From Ettlia oleoabundans (lineage: Eukaryota > Chlorophyta > Chlorophyceae > Chlamydomonadales): 12,607 nucleotides of DNA. Position numbers and translations under genes: made by a program. Numbering within the stretch: the stretch's first letter is position 1; each line of letters begins with the position of its first letter. Positions 9,501 to 12,607 of this stretch are shown one piece after another. The stretch covers positions 1 to 12,607 of the forward strand of contig JAAMXP010000020.1 in assembly GCA_019693395.1 (NCBI GenBank), given 5' to 3'. The notes beneath the pieces were generated by a model that was not told where the DNA came from, ran no database searches, and saw only the letters and a list, made by a program, of their open reading frames with translations.

Positions 9501-12256
9501 CAGCGGCAATCCCACCCCATCCTACCTCATAGTTGCCGAGGAGGAGGGGAAGAAGGAGGTGCGGCGAGGCGTGTTGGCCCAGCTGTACAGGGCCGCAAAC
9601 CTCGGAGCGAGGCCCAACACTAAGGCTGCTGTGCCGCCAGTGAGCGACACTGTGACCAAGGTCACCTCCTTTGCCGCCCTGCCGGCGGCGGACAAGGAGG
9701 CCCTGCAGGCGGTTGAGAAGGAGGCAGGCGTGGTGAGGGACAAGGCGGTGGTGCCCTTTGTGCCCATCACCCTGGTTTGCCGGGACATCAGGTGGGTGGG
9801 TGATGACTGGGACCAAGGCAAGGGGGCGGGTCCACAGAGAGGCCTGGTGGCACCAACAGTTGCAGCGCCCCAGCAGTGCAGCGCCACCAACCGCCACGAG
9901 GGGATGCCATATCCGCTGATGTAACAAGCGGCATGTAAAGTGTGGGCTACACGCAACTGTGCTGTCTTTATCACCGCCCACACTTCTGGCAGCTGGCTGG
10001 CACTGCAATGCTGCTGTGCTGCAGGTACTTCGTGAATGACCCGTCAGGCGGTACCGCGCCCGGTGTGGTGAAGGACGGTGCCGACCCGGAGGTTGCCGGC
10101 AAGCTGGAGCTGCTCAAGGTGGGTGGCATGGACGGGGGTGGTTTGGGTGATTGGGGTGCGTGTCAGGAGAGCAAGAGATGGCAGGGAGGGCAATGGATGG
10201 GGCTGGGGTGACGTGTGGGAGCAACAAAGCCTGCAGGCATGCTGGCAGCCTACAGCAGCGCAGCTGCGTCATCAGCTGGCCTTTCCGTGCAGCAGACTCA
10301 GCACGGCTATGTTGGGAGCGGCCAGGTCCCAAAGCTGTGTCCCCCAATGGCTCAATGTGCAGGGCATCAACCTTGCGGCTGAGCCGGGATCGCTGACGGC
10401 ACTGATGGGCGGCAGCGGTGCAGGTGGGCTTGGAGGCAAGGGCTCTGCTATATCTTGCTGGTGTTCATGCCCCGGCAACTTTGTTCTGTGTCTGCGTTAT
10501 GGTTCATGCTTTATGGCTCAAGCGAGTGTGGCCGCCTGCAGGGAAGACCACACTGATGGATTGCATGTGAGTGCTAGCCTTGGCGTGAATCTGGTGTGTT
10601 GGAGCGCATTGAATAGTTTTGTGTTTTGATGCACTGGATCTCAACAGAAAGTACTTGCCTGTGCAAGCTTAGCAACAGGTTGTTCTTGTGCACCATCCCT
10701 GCTGCAGCCTAGGACGCAAGACCACTGGCCTCATCAGGTGGGGCAGCTACTCAAGCTGCGCTGCTCTGTCCACACATTGTATCAAGCTCCCTGACACCCG
10801 TGATGGATTGCAAGAGTTTATCAAACGGAGGGCTGATTGAGCGATGAACCAAACGGGCCTGCTGCAACCCTGATGCCCACATCGGCCTGTATGTGTAGCA
10901 TGCGCATCCACAGATCCTACCGCACCCCAGCCTGCCTTGTTTGCCTGCAGGGGCGACATTCTGGTGAACGGGCATCCCAAAGAGCAGGGGCCCTGGTCAC
11001 GTGTGTGCGGGTGGGTGGTGGATGGGTGGATGGGTGGTGAATTCTGGTTGACTGGCTGCTGATGCGACTGCTGCTTCTGATCCGTTGCTCCACCGGGGCA
11101 TGGGGTCCTAGTGGAACCAAGTCAGCTCACATATCAGGCATATTTTGCTTTGCAAAGTTGCTGAGGTTCGTGCGACCTTTTATGCACTCCTCTGCCTAAC
11201 CCCACAACCTCCGCCCCACCCCACCGCATCCTCTCTCGTTCCCCCTCCTCAACCCTATCCCCCCCTGGCGGCAGTTATGTGGAGCAGCAGGACGTGCACA
11301 GCGCGGGCACCACCGTGCGCGAGGCCCTGCTGTTCTCAGGGCGGCTGCGGCTGACTGAGGACATTGGCAATGACCAGGTGGTGCGCATTGTTGACGACAC
11401 GCTGGAGATGGTGGACCTGACGGGGCTGGCAGGCAGCATTGTGGGGGATCCAGGTGGGGGCTAGGGGGAAGCAATGTGCGGGAGGCAGGTGGGGGTGAAC
11501 CAGCGGGGTGTGAGTGCTGCTGGTGCTTTGTTGAATGCTGGGGGACACAGGCTGGGGGGCACAATGGGCCCATCAGGATCAGGGCAGGTGGGCCAAGAAG
11601 TGTGTGGGTGTGATGATGGGGGGACGAGAGATGTTGATGAGATGCAGTGAGAGCAGACCAGGGCGATGGTGTTGCCAGCTGTGATTGGTGGGCTGCGGTT
11701 TTGGCTTTAGAATTTCTCTTCCCCGCCTGTGTCTCGCACACCTGCCTGTGCAGGCGGCTCGGGTCTGTCTGTGGAGCAGCGCAAGCGTCTGTCCATAGCG
11801 GTGGAGCTTGTGGCAAACCCGAGTGTTGTCTTCATGGTGCGGGGGCAGGAGGCCCCTTGTTGGTTGTTTCTTCCTCCTGCCTTCCGGTCGCCTGCCTGCA
11901 TGCTGTTTGTGCTTTGCATCATCACGAGTGAAATGCAGCTGCCCCTGTCCATCCCCACTGTAGGATGAACCCACGTCTGGCCTGGATGCTCGTGCCGCCG
12001 CCATTGTGATGCGCGCTGTCAAGAACGTCAGCCGCAGCAATCGAACAGTCATGGTGAGACCAGGGAGCCGCATCAACAGCCAAGTAGCTGCGTCACGTTA
12101 CTACACACATGCACTGTGTGTCACTCAGATATGCATGTTTCTTGCTCACGTCCAGTTAGCAGAGATGCCAGCCATGTTGCCTGTCTATCGCCCCAGGTGC
12201 TGAGTGCCGGCCCTCATCGCTTTCCTATTTTTCATCTGCAGGTCACCATTCACCAG
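523..12256 (+). CDS. Full-size PDR-type ABC transporter, subfamily G (spliced, 35 exons, 3' partial)
   Basis: The predicted product is an ATP-driven membrane exporter with the PDR order NBD1-TMD1-NBD2-TMD2. Splicing the 35 exons listed below gives 1137 codons without a stop. NBD1 has Walker A GPPGSGKS (178-185), Q-loop Q228, signature ISGGQRKR (359-366), Walker B LVLMDE (379-384) and D-loop STGLDS (386-391), with Q418 at the H-loop position. TMD1 covers about 575-835. NBD2 has Walker A GGSGAGKT (972-979), Q-loop Q1019, a degenerate signature LSVEQRKR (1079-1086), [10 protein letters not shown] (1101-1110) and switch His H1136. ATG 523 is the first ATG after an in-frame stop at 484-486, and it has G at -3 and +4. 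The second membrane domain lies past the window edge. Family assignment is very secure; the substrate is unknown. Single exon edges, especially exons 8-9, are less certain. Confidence 0.94.
859..1012 (+). CDS. PDR transporter exon 2 (residues 22-73)
   Basis: The exon follows the acceptor GATTGCAG and ends before the strong donor GTAAGT. It encodes the cytosolic N-terminal region, including the stretch [15 protein letters not shown] and a charged helix ([18 protein letters not shown]). It exits in phase 2. Confidence 0.85.
1147..1378 (+). CDS. PDR transporter exon 3 (PDR N-terminal extension, residues 73-150)
   Basis: This exon carries the family-typical strand before NBD1: [19 protein letters not shown], then [13 protein letters not shown], which correspond to the conserved segments of the PDR N-terminal extension. 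The acceptor is CTGCAG, the donor is GTGCGG, and the exon ends in phase 0. Confidence 0.92.
1605..1760 (+). CDS. PDR transporter exon 4 (NBD1 Walker A, residues 151-202)
   Basis: The exon encodes [19 protein letters not shown] and the Walker A motif GPPGSGKS (178-185), with K184 for ATP phosphate binding. The donor is placed at GTGCGC after AAA-GTC-CGG. A weaker in-frame donor six bases earlier (GTCCGG at 1755) would drop two residues. Confidence 0.93.
2022..2091 (+). CDS. PDR transporter exon 5 (NBD1, residues 203-226)
   Basis: It encodes [10 protein letters not shown], the beta-hairpin with the NG turn usual after Walker A in ABCG proteins, and runs to VAY just before the Q-loop. The preceding intron ends in a C-rich tract and TTTGCAG. 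The exon exits in phase 1. Confidence 0.93.
2265..2380 (+). CDS. PDR transporter exon 6 (NBD1 Q-loop, residues 226-264)
   Basis: It continues VAY with [20 protein letters not shown], the conserved PDR Q-loop (Q228) and the start of the helical subdomain. The acceptor is TTTGCAG, the donor is GTGGGG, and the exon ends in phase 0. Confidence 0.95.
2561..2638 (+). CDS. PDR transporter exon 7 (NBD1 helical region, residues 265-290)
   Basis: A 78-nt phase-0 exon encodes a highly charged helix ([20 protein letters not shown]), as expected in the variable insertion between Q-loop and signature. The acceptor is CACCAG and the donor GTGGGC. Sequence conservation here is low, so the support is mainly frame and splice sites. 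Confidence 0.8.
2818..2921 (+). CDS. PDR transporter exon 8 (NBD1 variable insertion, residues 291-325)
   Basis: The start after CTCGCAG is clear. The end is uncertain. The donor at 2922 (GTGCAG) gives the phase 2 that exon 9 needs, but leaves an intron of only 82 nt, the shortest in the gene. Alternative donors at 2872 (GTGACG) or 2908 (GTCCAC), paired with an acceptor at 3019, would also keep frame and would remove or replace the stretch around [12 protein letters not shown]. Confidence 0.62.
3004..3045 (+). CDS. PDR transporter exon 9 (NBD1, residues 325-339)
   Basis: A 42-nt exon encodes [14 protein letters not shown]. It joins exon 10 to give YIMLKLLGL, the usual helix before the conserved [12 protein letters not shown]. 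The 3' end (CTCAA before GTGAGA, phase 2) is well supported. The 5' end could instead be 3020 if the alternative exon 8 donor is used. Confidence 0.78.
3301..3456 (+). CDS. PDR transporter exon 10 (NBD1 signature and Walker B, residues 339-391)
   Basis: This is the strongest family exon. [14 protein letters not shown] is followed by the ABC signature [13 protein letters not shown] (S360-Q363) and Walker B LVLMDE with catalytic E384, then ISTGLD. The ISTGLDS form in place of PTSGLD is the usual NBD1 sequence in PDR proteins. The exon exits in phase 2 before GTGGGG. Confidence 0.97.
3688..3781 (+). CDS. PDR transporter exon 11 (NBD1 D-loop and switch region, residues 391-422)
   Basis: The first base completes Ser391 of the D-loop (LDS). 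The exon then encodes [20 protein letters not shown] and the switch region [11 protein letters not shown]418 replaces the switch histidine, as is usual in plant PDR NBD1. The acceptor is GGTGCAG and the donor GTGGGG. Confidence 0.95.
3997..4052 (+). CDS. PDR transporter exon 12 (end of NBD1, residues 423-441)
   Basis: It encodes [18 protein letters not shown], matching the conserved FD-ILLL-G-VVYHGP segment that closes ABCG NBD1. The exon exits in phase 2 (CA before GTGAGT). Exon 13 supplies T, giving His441. Confidence 0.95.
4152..4153. other. Two undetermined bases in intron 12
   Basis: NN in a C-rich stretch of intron 12. No coding exon is affected. Confidence 0.99.
4275..4362 (+). CDS. 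PDR transporter exon 13 (end of NBD1, residues 441-470)
   Basis: It continues [20 protein letters not shown] and then [11 protein letters not shown], which corresponds to the PDR element with the DFLQEV motif. The upstream intron carries an N run at 4152-4153, outside the coding part. Confidence 0.94.
4605..4697 (+). CDS. PDR transporter exon 14 (connector, residues 471-501)
   Basis: It encodes [20 protein letters not shown] and then [11 protein letters not shown]. The EVT start completes FLQEVT, a PDR hallmark, followed by a lineage-variable linker. The donor opens a GT/G-rich intron that contains an assembly gap. Confidence 0.92.
4698..4743. repeat. GT repeat and poly-G tract duplicated around an NNN gap (intron 14)
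   Basis: A GT repeat followed by 13 Gs (4710-4722) precedes NNN (4723-4725). TGTGT and another 13 Gs (4731-4743) follow. The two sides look like the same sequence assembled twice. It lies in intron 14, so the protein is unaffected. Confidence 0.85.
4915..4989 (+). CDS. PDR transporter exon 15 (connector, residues 502-526)
   Basis: A 75-nt phase-0 exon encodes [20 protein letters not shown] and WEQTE, resembling the PDR segment in which an amphipathic helix precedes the first membrane helix. The acceptor is CCTGCAG and the donor GTGGGT. Confidence 0.88.
5217..5399 (+). CDS. PDR transporter exon 16 (coupling and connecting helices, residues 527-587)
   Basis: It encodes a linker ([20 protein letters not shown]) and then the connecting helix [20 protein letters not shown] and AFFVARAVQ, equivalent to the Arg-rich pre-TM1 element of ABCG proteins. 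It is followed by the unusually long intron 16. Confidence 0.94.
5400..6407 (+). other. Intron 16, 1008 nt, no exon found inside
   Basis: The flanking exons join as [14 protein letters not shown], as the family alignment predicts, so no coding segment seems to be missing. The intron is about four times the typical length here. It contains a strong imperfect hairpin (5719-5767) and several short open frames without recognisable domains. No clear terminal inverted repeats or target duplications of a transposon were seen. Confidence 0.8.
5719..5767. repeat. Imperfect inverted repeat (hairpin) inside intron 16
   Basis: The outer arms 5719-5728 and 5758-5767 are 10-bp perfect complements (CATGTCCTGG / CCAGGACATG). 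The inner arms 5733-5740 (GTGTGGGC) and 5750-5757 (GCCCGCAC) pair with one G-T wobble. A 4-nt bulge (5729-5732) and a 9-nt loop (5741-5749) complete the hairpin. The function is unknown. Confidence 0.8.
6408..6536 (+). CDS. PDR transporter exon 17 (TMD1 helices 1 and 2, residues 588-630)
   Basis: It encodes the first membrane helix ([15 protein letters not shown]), a short polar loop and the second hydrophobic helix ([19 protein letters not shown]). The acceptor is CATGCAG and the donor GTGCGT. An internal GTAATG at 6480 could act as an in-frame alternative donor, removing 19 residues of helix 2. Confidence 0.93.
6537..6859 (+). other. Intron 17, 323 nt, G-rich 5' half
   Basis: The first 120 nt are rich in GGTGG and GGGG runs, and the last 30 are pyrimidine-rich before CTTGCAG. 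I see no further gene or element. Confidence 0.8.
6860..6885 (+). CDS. PDR transporter exon 18 (26 nt, residues 631-639)
   Basis: A 26-nt exon encodes IGLVFANK and two bases of Arg639. It bridges SMPQ and RVFYKHRD, reproducing the conserved ABCG stretch before helix 3 (F-..-VF-KHRD). The acceptor is CTTGCAG and the donor GTGCGT. Confidence 0.92.
6886..7228 (+). other. Intron 18, 343 nt, with a 16-bp direct repeat
   Basis: The intron has a good pyrimidine tract and CTTCCAG acceptor. Positions 6945-6960 and 7039-7054 carry an identical 16-bp sequence (ACCAACCAGTCCTTGC), 94 bp apart. No gene is seen inside. Confidence 0.8.
7229..7352 (+). CDS. PDR transporter exon 19 (TMD1 helix 3, residues 639-680)
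   Basis: It encodes [16 protein letters not shown], a highly conserved ABCG element before helix 3, followed by the hydrophobic stretch [20 protein letters not shown] and MGTYW. It enters by completing Arg639 and exits in phase 0 before GTGAGC. Confidence 0.97.
7626..7695 (+). CDS. PDR transporter exon 20 (TMD1, residues 681-704)
   Basis: It encodes [20 protein letters not shown] and ISN. YWISGL is the usual junction, and the hydrophobic part starts membrane helix 4. The exon exits in phase 1 before GTGAGG. Confidence 0.95.
7714..7739. repeat. CAGG/GCAG tetranucleotide tract in intron 20
   Basis: About six tandem CAGG units, with one interruption, lie near the donor of intron 20. An 11-base G run follows at 7812-7822. 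Both are simple low-complexity sequence. Confidence 0.85.
7945..8018 (+). CDS. PDR transporter exon 21 (TMD1 helix 4, residues 704-728)
   Basis: It encodes [20 protein letters not shown] and GGGL. The FR-A...PS-VVAN pattern is typical of the ABCG TMD between helices 4 and 5. The acceptor is GCCACAG and the exon ends in phase 0. Confidence 0.95.
8194..8237 (+). CDS. PDR transporter exon 22 (TMD1 helix 5, residues 729-743)
   Basis: A 44-nt exon encodes [14 protein letters not shown] and two bases of Arg743. It corresponds to the helix 5 segment with the conserved GF. The donor is the consensus GTAAGT. Confidence 0.93.
8520..8555 (+). CDS. PDR transporter exon 23 (36 nt, residues 743-755)
   Basis: It encodes [11 protein letters not shown] and parts of Arg743 and Trp755. 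The IP-WW/YW-YW-NP motif of ABCG proteins is completed by exon 24 (WMNPMAW). The acceptor is CCTGCAG and the donor GTGAGC. Confidence 0.95.
8759..8856 (+). CDS. PDR transporter exon 24 (TMD1 extracellular region, residues 755-788)
   Basis: It encodes [20 protein letters not shown] and [12 protein letters not shown], matching the conserved NP-.W..RA...NE segment and the extracellular loop before helix 6. It exits in phase 1 before GTAAGC. Confidence 0.95.
9138..9290 (+). CDS. PDR transporter exon 25 (TMD1 helix 6, residues 788-839)
   Basis: It encodes a short extracellular part ([19 protein letters not shown]) and the last TMD1 helix ([19 protein letters not shown]), ending in PPSPRPT. The acceptor follows a TGCC repeat tract (9112-9130). 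The exon exits in phase 1. Confidence 0.94.
9533..9791 (+). CDS. PDR transporter exon 26 (inter-domain linker, residues 839-925)
   Basis: This exon encodes the charged cytosolic linker ([20 protein letters not shown] onward) and the strand [12 protein letters not shown] that leads into NBD2. The start is set by phase: the TAG acceptor at 9530-9532 gives Val839 in frame, whereas the nearby CAG at 9501-9503 would break the frame. The linker itself is lineage-specific. Confidence 0.88.
10025..10118 (+). CDS. PDR transporter exon 27 (entry to NBD2, residues 925-956)
   Basis: It encodes [20 protein letters not shown] and [11 protein letters not shown], equivalent to the PDR strand 'disYsVd.P...LqLL' before NBD2. 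The first base completes Arg925; the exon ends in phase 0. Confidence 0.93.
10363..10423 (+). CDS. PDR transporter exon 28 (first part of NBD2 Walker A, residues 957-977)
   Basis: It encodes [20 protein letters not shown] plus the first base of Gly977, so the Walker A motif is interrupted after GGSGA. The donor is GTGGGC. Confidence 0.95.
10542..10566 (+). CDS. PDR transporter exon 29 (25 nt, rest of NBD2 Walker A, residues 977-985)
   Basis: It completes Gly977 and encodes KTTLMDC with the ATP-binding K978, then two bases of residue 985. GKTTLMD is invariant in PDR NBD2. The donor GTGAGT is consensus. Confidence 0.95.
10708..10737 (+). CDS. PDR transporter exon 30 (30 nt, residues 985-995)
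   Basis: It encodes LGRKTTGLI flanked by split Ile985 and Arg995, matching the GRKT-G-I-G stretch after Walker A in PDR NBD2. The acceptor is GCTGCAG and the donor GTGGGG. Confidence 0.94.
10951..11010 (+). CDS. PDR transporter exon 31 (NBD2, residues 995-1015)
   Basis: It encodes [19 protein letters not shown] with split Arg995 and Gly1015. G-I-VNG-PK is the conserved hairpin before the Q-loop. The exon exits in phase 2 before GTGGGT. Confidence 0.95.
11275..11453 (+). CDS. PDR transporter exon 32 (NBD2 Q-loop and helical subdomain, residues 1015-1075)
   Basis: It encodes [20 protein letters not shown] with Q1019 in the Q-loop, then FSGRLRL and a helical part ending [15 protein letters not shown]. 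This is the typical GY-EQ-D-HS-..TV-E-L..SA-LRL segment of PDR NBD2. It exits in phase 1. Confidence 0.97.
11454..11753 (+). other. Intron 32, 300 nt, G-run-rich
   Basis: The coding-strand side carries many G runs, with four of at least three Gs between 11456 and 11495. The 3' end is pyrimidine-rich before CTGTGCAG. No gene is seen. Confidence 0.8.
11754..11836 (+). CDS. PDR transporter exon 33 (NBD2 signature, residues 1075-1102)
   Basis: It encodes [20 protein letters not shown] and NPSVVFM. The signature LSVEQRKR is the degenerate form usual in PDR NBD2 (LSVEQ or LNVEQ in place of VSGGQ). The exon ends right before the catalytic DE of Walker B. Confidence 0.96.
11964..12053 (+). CDS. PDR transporter exon 34 (NBD2 Walker B end and D-loop, residues 1103-1132)
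   Basis: It encodes [20 protein letters not shown] and [11 protein letters not shown]1103-E1104 is the catalytic pair and [17 protein letters not shown] is almost invariant in PDR proteins. The acceptor is CTGTAG and the donor GTGAGA. Confidence 0.97.
12242..12256 (+). CDS. PDR transporter exon 35 (15-nt microexon, H-loop, residues 1133-1137)
   Basis: After CATCTGCAG, five codons read VTIHQ and are followed by the GT donor GTGCTT. The family requires IHQPS here and RTVM-VTIHQ fits exactly, but the sequence after CAG does not encode PS. The exon therefore appears to stop at 15 nt, with the next one beyond the window. Confidence 0.8.
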
Positions 12257-12607
12257 GTGCTTCGTTCAGCCACCAGTTGGGGTTGGTTGTCTGACAACCG
12301 GCCCTGCTGTCATTTTACACAATCCCACTGGGCAGGGTGTTGTGCATGGTTGTGTGCAATATACCGCCATGCGTCCTTCAGGACTAGCCAGACCTCACCC
12401 AAGCCGCTGACCCTGGGTGGCGTGGGATGAACGCATCTCATATCCCAATTCTCCCTGCGATGTGTAGGCTGTGGTGTCTCAGCTCACATCACTGCCCTGC
12501 CATGTCGGCTCGGCCAGCATGAGCGCCACTTCATCCCATCAGAGTGTTGTGTCTGTTACCTGTTTGTCTGCACGCGGCCCCATGCCCCCCACCCCACCCT
12601 ACCCACC
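12257..12607 (+). other. Start of intron 35, runs off the right edge
   Basis: No frame in this stretch encodes the expected continuation (PSI-IFE-FD-L). The last 40 bases are C-rich, as in acceptor tracts of this gene, so the next exon may begin just after the window. No other feature is visible. Confidence 0.7.

Noticed and set aside
9504..9532. Upstream extension of exon 26 from the CAG at 9501-9503
   Set aside because: It would need a phase-2 donor in exon 25, but the clear donor at 9291 leaves phase 1. Only the TAG at 9530-9532 fits.
9493..10008. - strand frames opposite exon 26
   Set aside because: They are shadows of a high-GC coding exon, with no recognisable protein features.
11196..11816. 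206-codon open frame on the - strand
   Set aside because: It lies opposite NBD2 exons 32-33 and G-rich introns. The product is Pro/His/Ser-rich low complexity, as expected from a GC-rich antisense frame.
1..12607. Bacterial-type operon, CRISPR array, toxin-antitoxin or other multi-gene system
   Set aside because: The window is fully explained by one intron-rich eukaryotic gene. There are no spaced identical repeats, operon-like frames or RNA genes.

Overview
The window carries one large, heavily split eukaryotic gene on the + strand. It encodes a full-size ABCG transporter of the pleiotropic drug resistance (PDR) type. I assembled 35 coding exons from 523 to 12256. All 34 introns have GT donors and AG acceptors, every junction keeps frame, and the exons total 3411 nt (1137 codons). 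Family proteins are usually about 1400-1500 residues, so roughly the last 300 (the second membrane domain and C-terminus) lie beyond the right edge.

The organism is most likely a green alga (Chlorophyta); this is inference. The reasons are small introns (median about 230 nt) that are as GC-rich as the exons, acceptors often preceded by TGCC repeats and ending TGCAG, GC-ending codons, and a plant-like PDR architecture. Fungal PDR genes have few introns, and land-plant introns are AT-rich. Short N runs in two introns point to a draft assembly.

Layout: 1-149 holds two copies of a 49-bp direct repeat with a 100-bp period. 150-522 is 5' flank with no recognisable gene. Exons 1-3 (523-1378) encode the PDR N-terminal region. 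Exons 4-13 (1605-4362) encode nucleotide-binding domain 1 (NBD1). Exons 14-16 (4605-5399) encode the connector to the first membrane helix. Exons 17-25 (6408-9290) encode membrane domain 1. Exons 26-27 (9533-10118) encode the cytosolic linker. Exons 28-35 (10363-12256) encode NBD2 as far as the switch histidine. 12257-12607 is the start of an intron that runs off the window. Intron 16 (5400-6407, 1008 nt) is about four times the typical length and holds a strong hairpin.

Function: PDR/ABCG proteins are ATP-driven exporters, usually at the plasma membrane, for hydrophobic or amphipathic compounds. The substrate cannot be read from the sequence. I found no second gene, RNA gene, CRISPR array or intact mobile element, and nothing that looks like an undescribed multi-gene system. 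The more interesting points are the gene architecture (a 15-nt microexon carrying the H-loop, introns inside ATPase motifs, near-coincident introns in the two halves), the intron 16 hairpin and a suspicious assembly join.
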